Source: JBFXDI01 sp050181295
GTDB lineage: Bacteria; Pseudomonadota; Alphaproteobacteria; Rhizobiales; Aestuariivirgaceae
Direction: 5' to 3'
NCBI GenBank assembly: GCA_050181295.1
Contig: JBFXDI010000161.1
Coordinates: 1-8,323, forward strand
DNA: 8,323 bases
A program made the position numbers and the translations under genes. Position 1 is the first letter of the stretch, and every line of letters begins with the position of its first letter. Shown here one piece after another: positions 1 to 6,280 of this stretch. The notes under the pieces were generated by a model. It was not told the origin of the DNA and ran no database searches. It worked only from the letters and a program-made list of their open reading frames with translations.

Positions 1-323
1 GGACCGAGCAGGAGCAGGTGTCGACCACGACGCTCCTCGACCTGCCGGGCTATCGCATGACGGCGCTGCTCGTGAAATTTCCGCCCGGCGCGAGGTCGCC
101 CGAGCACCATCACGAGGCGACGGTCTTCGTCTATGTGCTGGGCGGCACGATCCGCTCGGCGGTCTCGGGGCAGGCGCCGGGCGTCTTCTCGATCGGCCAT
201 AGCTTCGAGGAGCCGATGGGCGCGGTGCATCTCTATGCCGACAATGCCAGCGCCACCGAGCCGGCCGTGGCACTCGCTGTCTTCGTGCACCGGGAGGGCG
301 CGCGCCTCACCGTGTTCCACTGA
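1..323 (+). CDS. Cupin domain protein, probably 5'-truncated by the window edge
   Basis: Small single-domain cupin (beta-barrel) protein; its substrate cannot be told. Numbering from the GTG at 18, the first cupin motif is G24-A-R-S-P-E-H30-H-H32, giving the usual HxH metal ligands. The second motif is around P66-G68 and H71. The glutamate normally found about four residues after HxH is replaced by V36/F37, although E33 sits next to H32, so metal binding is plausible but not typical. The tail 'AVFVHREGARLTVF' resembles the end of short cupins of 110-140 residues. The GTG at 18 has GGAG only three bases upstream, and the frame stays open to the left edge (codons TEQEQ), so the real start, perhaps with a signal peptide, may lie outside. 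It is convergent with the aminotransferase. The family is secure; the start and role are not. Confidence 0.75.
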   Translation, partial: TEQEQVSTTTLLDLPGYRMTALLVKFPPGARSPEHHHEATVFVYVLGGTIRSAVSGQAPGVFSIGHSFEEPMGAVHLYADNASATEPAVALAVFVHREGARLTVFH

Positions 324-327
324 CGTC

Positions 328-356
328 TTCCTTCTCCCCTGGAGAGGGAGAAGGAA
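328..356. terminator. Hairpin between convergent genes, likely bidirectional terminator
   Basis: A perfect 11-bp inverted repeat, TTCCTTCTCCC (328-338) and GGGAGAAGGAA (346-356), has a 7-base loop. It lies 4 bases after the cupin stop and 9 bases before the stop of the opposing aminotransferase. The arms are pyrimidine-rich/purine-rich and there is no long T-run, so a Rho-independent terminator is likely but not textbook. Similar CCTTCTCCC/GGGAGAAGG palindromes recur between genes in Rhizobiales, so it may also be a dispersed repeat. Confidence 0.6.
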
Positions 357-365
357 AGGGGAAAC

Positions 366-1643
366 TCACAGCATCGCCTGCAGCGTGCCGAGCAGCGCGT
401 CGACCTCTTCGGGCGTGTTGTAGTGCGCGAGCCCCACGCGCAGCACGCCGCCCTTCTCCATGAGGCCCATGCGCGTCACCGGCTCGACGGCGTAGTTGTG
501 GCCGGACCAAACGAAGATGTTCTCGTTCGCGAAGCCCTTGGCGAGGTCGGCCGGATGGTGGCTCGCGAGCGAGAACGAGACCGTCGGCACCCGCCGATGC
601 ATGGCGTTGGCGGAGGTGACGCCGTGGATCTTGAGCCCCTTGAACTCGGACAAGCCGTCGATGAGCCTACGGCAGAGCACGTGCTCCCACTCGGTCAAGA
701 CGTCGAAGGCGGCGTGGATCGCCGCGCCCCGGCGGCTCATGCCGGAGTAGGATGCGCGATGCCGGTCCTGGGCCACGTCCTCCCCGATCCGGGCTAGATA
801 GTCGATGGCGCCGATGGAGCCCGCCATGCCCTCGTGGCTGAGCGTTCCCGTCTCGAAGCGATGCGGCAGCTCGTTGCCCGCCGGGCGCACCTTGTAGGAA
901 AAAGTCCGCTCGAGCGCCTCGCGGCGACCCCACAGGATGCCCTGGTGGGGTCCGAACCACTTGTAGGCGGAGGAGACGAGGAAATCGGCGCCGAGCGTCT
1001 GGACGTCGATGCCGCAATGGGGCGCGTACTGGACCGCATCCACGTAGACGAGGGCGCCCGCGGCCCTCGCCTTCGCGGCCATGGCCTTCACGTCGTTGAT
1101 GCTGCCGGTGCAGTTCGACGCGAAGCCGATGGCGAAGAGCCGCGTGCGGTCCGACAGCACCTTGTCGAGCGCGTCTTCCGGGAACTCGCAGGACTCAGGA
1201 TCGAAGTCGACCCACTTCACGGCCATGCCCACGTCTTCGGCGACCAGCAGCCACGGCGCGACATTGGCGTCGTGGTCCATGCGGGAGAGCACGATCTCGT
1301 CGCCGGCGCGAAAGCCCTTGGCGAGGCAGCGCGACATATGGAGGGTGAGGCTAGTCATGTTCTGGCCGAACACGATCTCCTCCGGCGATGCGGCATTGTA
1401 GAAATCGGCCATGGCGGCATGCGCCTCGTCCACCATGTCGGTCGCCTCGCGCGTCGTGACGAAGAAGCCGCCGAGATTGGCGTTCTTGGCTTTGAGCGCC
1501 TCGACCGTGCGGTCGATCACGGCCTGCGGCACCTGCGTTCCGGCCGGGTTGTCGAAATAGACGCGCGGACGGCCCTCGTCCGTGATCGAGAGGGCGGGAA
1601 ACGCGGCGCGGATGCGCTCGATCGGAAAGTTGTCGGGAGTCAT
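366..1643 (-). CDS. Class V aminotransferase, cysteine desulfurase-like (VC1184-type)
   Basis: PLP-dependent fold-type I enzyme of 425 residues, cytoplasmic, full length for the family. Visible landmarks are Y29-F-D-N-P-A-G35 at the N-terminus, H124-x-x-N127-x-x-P-W131, D202-A-x-Q205-x-x-P-H209 (cofactor-ring aspartate and glutamine), the Schiff-base lysine in S-A-Y-K228-W-F-G, and E264-T-G-T267. The layout fits the 'cysteine desulfurase-like, VC1184 subfamily'. True SufS enzymes have an active-site cysteine in an H-H-C-A context. Here the matching stretch reads G381-H-N-Y384-A, so the cysteine is replaced and desulfurase activity is unlikely. An aminotransferase, lyase or epimerase reaction on an amino acid is more probable. 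It lies 69 bases downstream of the LysR gene on the same strand, probably co-transcribed. No clear Shine-Dalgarno precedes the ATG; the start was chosen because the N-terminus matches the family. Confidence 0.85.
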   Translation of the reverse strand: MTPDNFPIERIRAAFPALSITDEGRPRVYFDNPAGTQVPQAVIDRTVEALKAKNANLGGFFVTTREATDMVDEAHAAMADFYNAASPEEIVFGQNMTSLTLHMSRCLAKGFRAGDEIVLSRMDHDANVAPWLLVAEDVGMAVKWVDFDPESCEFPEDALDKVLSDRTRLFAIGFASNCTGSINDVKAMAAKARAAGALVYVDAVQYAPHCGIDVQTLGADFLVSSAYKWFGPHQGILWGRREALERTFSYKVRPAGNELPHRFETGTLSHEGMAGSIGAIDYLARIGEDVAQDRHRASYSGMSRRGAAIHAAFDVLTEWEHVLCRRLIDGLSEFKGLKIHGVTSANAMHRRVPTVSFSLASHHPADLAKGFANENIFVWSGHNYAVEPVTRMGLMEKGGVLRVGLAHYNTPEEVDALLGTLQAML

Positions 1644-1712
1644 GGGAAATCCGGAAGCGAGGAACGGGAGGCCCTTGTTGTGGCCCGGCGGCCGCGCCGA
1701 AGCAAGAGAAGC

Positions 1713-2603
1713 TCAGCAATAAGGCTCGCGCGCCATCTCCTGCCGGATCCAGGATCGGAAGAGTTTCGCTTTGCGGGGCAGCGCCCGGTCCCTGGGATAG
1801 TTGAGCCAGTAGTGGGTACCGACGTCCACCGTGACCGGGAATGGCTGCACCAGTTGTCCCGAGGCCAGGTCCTCCTCCATCAGGCCGACGAAGAACAGTC
1901 CCGTGCCCTGCTCGTCGAGCACGGCGCGTCGCAGCGCGTGGAAATCGTCGATCCGCCGGCTCTTCAGGGTTTTGGGCGGCGCCGCGCCTGCGGCCGCGAA
2001 CCATTTCTGCCAGTCTTCCGTGCCGAACTCCTGAAGCAGGGGCTGGCGCGCAAGGTCGCGCGGTGTGCGGGGCTGCATGCGCTCGAAAAGCCGGCGGCTC
2101 ATGACGGGTGAGAGATCGCCCTTGAGCACCATCTCGGAGGTGGCGCCGGGCCAGGCGCCCGTGCCCCAGTTCAGCCCCAAATCGATCCGGTCCCGACGAT
2201 GGTCGGGCGGCAGGTAGGAATGGTGGAGCCGGACGTCGATTTCGGGATGGCGGCCCATGAAGCGCGGCAGCCGGGGCGTCAGCCAACGGGCGGAGAAATA
2301 GGGTGCGACGCTCACGGTGAGGATCTGGCGATCGCCTGAGGCGCCGATGTCTTCGAGCGCCCGGGCGATGTCGCCGAAGGCCCGGCTGAGCGAGGCCGAG
2401 AGCCGCGATCCCGCTTCCGTCGGCTCGATGCCCTTCGGCAGCCGCTCCAGCAGCCGCAGGCCGAGATCCTGCTCGAGGCGCGCCACCTGCCGGCTGACCG
2501 CCGCCTGCGTGACGCCGAGTTCCTGCGCGGCGCGCGTGAAGCCGCCGGTTCGAAGCACGGCCTCAAAGGTGCGGAGCGCGCTGAGGGAGGGAAACCTGCT
2601 CAT
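1713..2603 (-). CDS. LysR-family transcriptional regulator, GcvA-like
   Basis: DNA-binding regulator of 296 residues, the usual LysR length. The N-terminus holds the winged helix-turn-helix: L8-x-x-L-x-x-F-x-x-V, then G21-F-T-x-A-A-Q-E-L-G-V-T-Q-A-A-V-S38-R-Q-V-x-x-L-E, ending near residue 67. The effector-binding domain covers about residues 93-290. The segment D141-L-G-L-N-W-G-x-G-x-W-P-G and the P-V-M-S-x-x-L that follows resemble GcvA and similar regulators of amino-acid metabolism. It is divergent from the mu-crystallin-like gene at 2697 and directly upstream of the aminotransferase, the usual arrangement for a LysR protein that controls both itself and a facing target. No ribosome binding site is visible before the ATG, but a TATAAT on the minus strand at 2617-2612 lies so close that the mRNA could be nearly leaderless. 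The family is certain; the inducer is unknown. Confidence 0.9.
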   Translation of the reverse strand: MSRFPSLSALRTFEAVLRTGGFTRAAQELGVTQAAVSRQVARLEQDLGLRLLERLPKGIEPTEAGSRLSASLSRAFGDIARALEDIGASGDRQILTVSVAPYFSARWLTPRLPRFMGRHPEIDVRLHHSYLPPDHRRDRIDLGLNWGTGAWPGATSEMVLKGDLSPVMSRRLFERMQPRTPRDLARQPLLQEFGTEDWQKWFAAAGAAPPKTLKSRRIDDFHALRRAVLDEQGTGLFFVGLMEEDLASGQLVQPFPVTVDVGTHYWLNYPRDRALPRKAKLFRSWIRQEMAREPYC

Positions 2604-2696
2604 TACATTCGATTATATCGGAAGGCCGACAAGTCGTTTGCGATAGCCACCGCTTGGAGTCAAGCAGGAAGCTGGAAAGATGGGGAGGATCAGGAT
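2604..2696. promoter_or_regulatory. Divergent promoter/operator between LysR regulator and oxidoreductase
   Basis: This 93-bp gap drives two diverging genes. It contains the interrupted palindrome CGAT-TAT-ATCG (2610-2620), an AT-rich patch in GC-rich DNA. It overlaps a perfect -10 hexamer TATAAT read on the minus strand (2617-2612). A strict T-N11-A LysR box is not present there. A regulator bound at 2610-2620 would cover its own promoter. For the plus-strand gene, GGGGAGG at 2682-2688 is a good ribosome binding site 8 bases before the ATG. No convincing -35 hexamer was found for either direction, as expected if activation is needed. Confidence 0.45.
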
Positions 2697-3701
2697 ATGC
2701 AGGATACCGTCAGCCATACCGTTCGGGGCGCCGCGGAGATCTGTAAGGGCGACATCCATGTTATGGCGCTGAGCGAGCGCGAGGTGGAGCGGCTGCTCGA
2801 TCCGCGCGCCCTGCTGGACGGCCTTGCGGAAGGTTTCAGGGCGCTCGCCCGGGGCGACGTGCAGTCGCCGCCGAGGCCCGAGATCAAGGTGCCGGGCAAG
2901 GGCTTTCTCCTTCCGATGCCGGCCTGGCAGGAAGGACTGCCGATCACGGTCAAAATGGTGGCGGTGTTCGAGCACAATCTCGAGCGGGGCCTTCCCAACC
3001 ACCTCGCGCTCATCACGCTCTTCGACCCCCGGACCGGCATGCCGATCTGCGTTATGGACGGGACCTTCATAACCGGCATCAGGACTGCGGGCTCGGCAGT
3101 GCTTTCGGTGCGCGAGCTGGCGCGGAAGGACGCGAGCATCGCAACCGTCATCGGCGCCGGCGTGCAGGGCAGGGAGCACGTGAAGCTCCTGCCGCTGGTT
3201 CGCGACTTCGACGAGATCCGCGTCTGCTCACTCGTGCACGAGGACGCGGTGCGGCTCGCCCGCATCGAGCCGCGTGCCCGCGCGGTGGAGGACGTGGAGG
3301 CGGCCGTGCGGGACGCCGACGTCGTCTGTCTGGCGAGTCATTCCTACCGGCCCGTCATCGAGCCGGGCTGGGCCCGACCCGGCACGCATGTGAGCTCCGT
3401 CGGCTTCGCGCCGCCAGCAGGCGAGCTGCCGGTGGAGCTTGCGAAAGCTGGACACCTTTTCGTGGAGGACAAGGCGGCGTTCGAGGTCCCGCCGGTCGGA
3501 TGCAACGAGCTGCAGGGGCTTGACCCGGCCTCCGGCACAGCCCTGGGCGACATGCTGCTCGGCCGGGCTGCAGGCAGGCGTTCCGAGAAGGAGGTTACCG
3601 TCTACAAGGCGATGGGACTTGCGATGGAAGACATGGTCGCCGCGACGATTGTCTACGAGCGTGCGAGGCGCGAGCGGGCCGGCGCGTCCTTCGTCCTTTG
3701 A
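2697..3701 (+). CDS. Ornithine cyclodeaminase / mu-crystallin family oxidoreductase
   Basis: NAD(P)-dependent protein of 334 residues, usual length. Family marks are K86 in T-V-K-M-V, the substrate-carboxylate arginine R129 in T-G-I-R-T-A, the Rossmann loop G153-A-G-V-Q-G158, and the C-terminal V-T-V-Y-K-A-M-G-L-A-M-E-D-M block (300-313). In ornithine cyclodeaminase a catalytic aspartate follows the V-G-G motif. Here the stretch is V235-G-F-A-P-P, so that aspartate is missing and ornithine deamination is unlikely. Ketimine or imine reductase, or alanine-dehydrogenase-like activity as in mu-crystallin relatives, is more plausible. Start chosen at 2697 for the strong GGGGAGG upstream. Homology appears to begin near Met23 (2763), which has a poorer ribosome site, so the first 22 residues may be an extension. 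Divergence from the LysR gene suggests control by it. Confidence 0.85.
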   Translation: MQDTVSHTVRGAAEICKGDIHVMALSEREVERLLDPRALLDGLAEGFRALARGDVQSPPRPEIKVPGKGFLLPMPAWQEGLPITVKMVAVFEHNLERGLPNHLALITLFDPRTGMPICVMDGTFITGIRTAGSAVLSVRELARKDASIATVIGAGVQGREHVKLLPLVRDFDEIRVCSLVHEDAVRLARIEPRARAVEDVEAAVRDADVVCLASHSYRPVIEPGWARPGTHVSSVGFAPPAGELPVELAKAGHLFVEDKAAFEVPPVGCNELQGLDPASGTALGDMLLGRAAGRRSEKEVTVYKAMGLAMEDMVAATIVYERARRERAGASFVL

Positions 3702-3705
3702 CGTA

Positions 3706-3729
3706 AGGGCAGAAGCGCGCGCTTGCCCT
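3706..3729 (+). terminator. GC-rich hairpin after the oxidoreductase gene
   Basis: AGGGCA (3706-3711) pairs with TGCCCT (3724-3729), and the enclosed self-complementary AGCGCGCGCT (3714-3723) can extend the stem past a two-base GA bulge. It starts 4 bases after the TGA stop. No T-run follows, so it could be a terminator without a U-tract or merely an mRNA-end structure. It separates this gene from the caspase-like gene, which has its own ribosome binding site. Confidence 0.4.
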
Positions 3730-3785
3730 GACGCCCACCGCCACTATCATCGGCGCTCGAGGGGGAGCCAACGACGGAGCGATTC

Positions 3786-5312
3786 ATGCGCCGCGCTCGT
3801 GCTCTGTGCCTCCTTGCCTTTCTCGCCCTCGCCTTTCAGTTCTCGCCGGCCCTTGCCGCCCGCATCGCGCTGGTGATCGGCAACGACGCCTACGCGAACC
3901 TTCCGCCAGACAAGCAGCTCAAGAAGGCCGTGAACGATTCCCGGGCGGTGGGCGATGCGCTGGAAAAAATCGGCTTCACCGTCATCCGCGGCGAGAACCT
4001 CGACCGCCAAGGCATGATCGACCGCATCTTCGATTTCACCCAGAAGGTGCAGCCGGGCGATACGGCGCTCGTTTTCTACGCCGGCCATGGGGTGGCGATC
4101 GGCGGCGGCAATTTTCTCCTGCCGGCCGACGTGCGCTCCGCCAATCCCGGCGAGGAGGCCAGGGTTCGCAACATGGCGATCGGCGAGGCCGATATCATCG
4201 CTGACCTGCAGGAGAGGAAGGCGCAAGTTTCGGTGCTGATCCTCGATGCCTGCCGGGACAACCCCTTCAGGCAGCCGGGCACACGCTCGGCGGGGCAGGA
4301 CAGGGGCCTTGCGCGCGTCACCGAGGCGCAGGGTGTGTTCGCCATCTACAGTGCCGGCTTCGGCCAGTCTGCGCTCGACAGCCTGGGCGAGGGCGATGCC
4401 GCGCAGAACTCGGTCTTCACGCGCGTGCTGGTGCCGGCGCTGGAGAAGCCCGGCGTCCACCTCGCGGACCTGATGATCGACGTGCGCCAGGAGGTTGCCG
4501 CGCTCGCGGCAAGTGTCGGGCGCGAGCAGGATCCCGCTTACTACGACCAGAGCCGCGGTGGCCGCATCTTTCTCAACGGTTCGGAGTCGGGCACGGGCAC
4601 GGCGACGGTGCAGCCGAAGACGGCAGCGATCATCGTGCCGCCGGTGCCCGCCACGCCGCCGGCCGACCGGCGCGGATCGGTGGGTCGCATCTGGTATGTC
4701 GAGGAGAACGACAACTGGCGCGGCATCTGGACTAGGCGCGGCACGAGCGACGTCTTCGACGCGATCAGCGGCCAGAACTTCGACATCGAGACCGGCTTCG
4801 CGCCCAGTCGGTATGTGGACCTCTCTACCGCCAGCATGGAGATCGTCGACGGGCGCATCACCATCAAGCGCCGCTTTCCCCGCGTCGCCTGCATCTATGA
4901 CGGCGAGTTGGATCCGGGCGGCGAGAAAGCCGAGGGAACCTACGAGTGCAATCACGTGACCGGCGTCTACAAGTGGTCCGCCAGGATCAGCGACCAGCTC
5001 CCGCCCGCGCAGGACGACGACTGGCGGGGACAGGTGTGGCACTCGACGGAAGGCGGAGTTTGGCAGGGCGTGTGGAAGCGGCGTGGCATGAGCCCGATCT
5101 TCGATGCCGAATGGCGCTTGCCGGGCCAGGGCGGCTATGAGGTCGCCCAGCTCTATATCCAGGTCGACGGCGACAACGTGACCGTCTATCGCGATCAGGA
5201 CAAGGGGCGCTGCACCTATCGTGGCAAGCGCCGGAAGGGCCAGCGCACCATCGTGGGCTCCGTCGAATGCGATTGGGCCACCGCCGAATGGAAGGCGGAG
5301 CTGGTGAACTGA
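3786..5312 (+). CDS. Secreted caspase-like protease (peptidase C14) with duplicated C-terminal domain
   Basis: Protein of 508 residues. Residues 1-24 form a Sec signal peptide (basic start, hydrophobic 7-20, cleavage after S-P-A-L-A24), so it acts in the periplasm or outside. A caspase-like fold follows, about 25-264: start R26-I-A-L-V-I-G-N, catalytic H101 in F-Y-A-G-H-G, catalytic C156 in L-I-L-D-A-C-R-D-N-P-F, then N-S-V-F-T near 208-212 and a closing G-R-I-F-L-N-G. A Pro/Thr-rich linker (265-299) leads to two related modules, about 300-402 and 415-508. Each has W-x-x-x-E, W-x-G-x-W-x-R-R-G, F-D-A, and two cysteines exactly 19 apart (C369/C388 and C476/C495), suggesting one disulfide per module. 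Both catalytic residues are present, so activity is likely; substrate unknown. GGAG (3776-3779) lies six bases before the ATG. Orphan gene in context. Confidence 0.9.
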   Translation: MRRARALCLLAFLALAFQFSPALAARIALVIGNDAYANLPPDKQLKKAVNDSRAVGDALEKIGFTVIRGENLDRQGMIDRIFDFTQKVQPGDTALVFYAGHGVAIGGGNFLLPADVRSANPGEEARVRNMAIGEADIIADLQERKAQVSVLILDACRDNPFRQPGTRSAGQDRGLARVTEAQGVFAIYSAGFGQSALDSLGEGDAAQNSVFTRVLVPALEKPGVHLADLMIDVRQEVAALAASVGREQDPAYYDQSRGGRIFLNGSESGTGTATVQPKTAAIIVPPVPATPPADRRGSVGRIWYVEENDNWRGIWTRRGTSDVFDAISGQNFDIETGFAPSRYVDLSTASMEIVDGRITIKRRFPRVACIYDGELDPGGEKAEGTYECNHVTGVYKWSARISDQLPPAQDDDWRGQVWHSTEGGVWQGVWKRRGMSPIFDAEWRLPGQGGYEVAQLYIQVDGDNVTVYRDQDKGRCTYRGKRRKGQRTIVGSVECDWATAEWKAELVN

Positions 5313-5447
5313 GACGGTCTGCCACAGCGTTCGGCCAAAGTCGGTTTTCGCTCCCGAGGAGTCGCCTGCGGACTTAAGTTTTGCTAGCGCCGACCGTAGT
5401 TTGCGGGCAGAAGACGGGCACGTGCGTGAAGACTTATGGAGAGCGGC
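5313..5447. other. Intergenic region upstream of the corrinoid protein gene
   Basis: This 135-bp gap must carry the promoter of the corrinoid protein gene unless that gene is read through from the protease. It contains the palindromes ACTTAAGT (5372-5379) and GCTAGC (5383-5388) in a locally AT-richer patch, which could mark a promoter or operator. No clear -35/-10 pair and no terminator with a T-run were found. No B12-box-like sequence was recognised, so a cobalamin riboswitch is not supported. Confidence 0.35.
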
Positions 5448-6152
5448 ATGGCCGACGAAGGCGATCTCGACCTGAAGTCCCTGAGCGACGAGGAACTCGT
5501 GCAGCAGATGCACGACGATCTCTATGACGGCCTGAAGGAGGAGATCGAGGAGAGCGTTCACATCCTGCTCGAGCGCGGCTGGACGCCCTACAATGTCCTG
5601 ACCGAGGCCCTGGTCGAGGGCATGCGCATCGTCGGCATCGACTTCCGTGACGGCATCCTGTTCGTGCCGGAGGTGCTGCTCGCCGCCAACGCCATGAAGG
5701 CCGGCATGTTCATCCTGCGCCCGCTGCTGGCGGAAACCGGGGCACCGCGCCTCGGCACCATGGTGATCGGCACGGTGAAGGGCGACATCCACGACATCGG
5801 CAAGAATCTCGTCGCCATGATGATGGAGGGGGCCGGCTTCGAGGTCTTCAACATCGGCATCAACAATGCGGTCGAGAAGTATCTGGAGGCGATCGAGGAG
5901 CACAAGCCGGACATCATCGGCATGTCGGCGCTGCTCACGACGACCATGCCCTACATGAAGGTCGTGATCGACACGCTGAAGGAAAAGGGCATCCGCGACG
6001 ACTATGTCGTGCTGGTCGGCGGGGCGCCCTTGAACGAGGAGTTTGCCAAGGCGATCGGCGCCGACGCCTACTGCCGCGACGCCGCCGTGGCGGTCGAGAC
6101 AGCCAAGCAGTTCATGGGCAGGAAGCACAACCAGCTCCGCGCCAGCGCCTGA
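5448..6152 (+). CDS. Corrinoid (B12-binding) methyl-carrier protein, MtbC/MttC-type
   Basis: Cytoplasmic protein of 234 residues that carries a cobalamin-bound methyl group between a substrate methyltransferase and a second methyltransferase, often one acting on tetrahydrofolate in bacteria. The N-terminal helical cap is about residues 10-90 (E-G-M-R-I-V-G-x-x-F-x-x-G and F-V-P-E-V-L). The Rossmann-like B12 domain follows, with G112-D-I-H115-D-I-G118-K-N (H115 is the lower cobalt ligand), M159-S-A-L-L-T and V190-G-G-A-P. This is full length with all key residues. Start set at 5448 because GGAGAG (5438-5443) is well spaced for it; an in-frame ATG at 5436 overlaps that site and has only a weak GAAG upstream. 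No methyltransferase or reductive activator is seen nearby, but a DUF1638 gene lies 1.3 kb downstream. Likely substrates are methylated amines or betaines, by family only. Confidence 0.92.
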   Translation: MADEGDLDLKSLSDEELVQQMHDDLYDGLKEEIEESVHILLERGWTPYNVLTEALVEGMRIVGIDFRDGILFVPEVLLAANAMKAGMFILRPLLAETGAPRLGTMVIGTVKGDIHDIGKNLVAMMMEGAGFEVFNIGINNAVEKYLEAIEEHKPDIIGMSALLTTTMPYMKVVIDTLKEKGIRDDYVVLVGGAPLNEEFAKAIGADAYCRDAAVAVETAKQFMGRKHNQLRASA

Positions 6153-6177
6153 TTCTCGATTACCCGGAGTTCATCCA

Positions 6178-6250
6178 CCGCTCGTCCCCGCGAAAAGCGG
6201 AGACCCAGAGCCTCGATGTCCTGGATTCCCGCTTGCGCGGGAATGAGCGG
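6178..6250. repeat. Inverted pair of REP-like palindromic elements
   Basis: Two copies of one roughly 30-bp element face each other between convergent genes. Copy 1 is 6178-6208: its stem GTCCCCGC (6184-6191) pairs with GCGGAGAC (6197-6204) with one mismatch. Copy 2, on the opposite strand, is 6221-6250: ATTCCCGC (6225-6232) pairs perfectly with GCGGGAAT (6237-6244) around a TTGC loop. Read in the same sense, both begin CCGCTC, share CCCGCG and AAGCGG in the stem, and end CCAG. The type is common in Rhizobiales genomes. The stems may also end transcription from both sides. Confidence 0.75.
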
Positions 6251-6280
6251 AAATTTCAACCAAACTGATTCGGCATCCGG

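Noticed and set aside
834..2111. Long open frame on the plus strand (425 codons)
   Set aside because: It lies opposite the aminotransferase and LysR genes, spans both and the gap between them, and shows no domain; it is a high-GC shadow.
1351..2286. Minus-strand open frame (311 codons) overlapping the LysR and aminotransferase genes
   Set aside because: It is out of frame with both, its product is Arg/Ala/Pro-rich without a fold signature, and it is explained by GC bias.
2763..3701. Later start (Met23) for the mu-crystallin-like protein
   Set aside because: Family similarity may begin here, but the upstream ATG at 2697 has a far better ribosome binding site; kept as an alternative only.
5313..5447. 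Cobalamin riboswitch before the corrinoid protein gene
   Set aside because: A B12 link would make sense, but no B12-box-like core was found and the gap is short for a full cobalamin riboswitch with expression platform.
3747..6128. Very long open frame on the minus strand (793 codons) across the protease and corrinoid protein genes
   Set aside because: It is antisense to two proteins with clear catalytic and cofactor motifs, its product is rich in His, Asp, Arg and Leu without any recognisable domain, and long antisense frames are common in high-GC DNA where stop codons are rare.
6178..6250. Start of a CRISPR array or a tRNA-like structure
   Set aside because: There are only two copies, in inverted orientation, with no regular spacers; the stems fit REP-like elements, and no anticodon or T-arm pattern is present.
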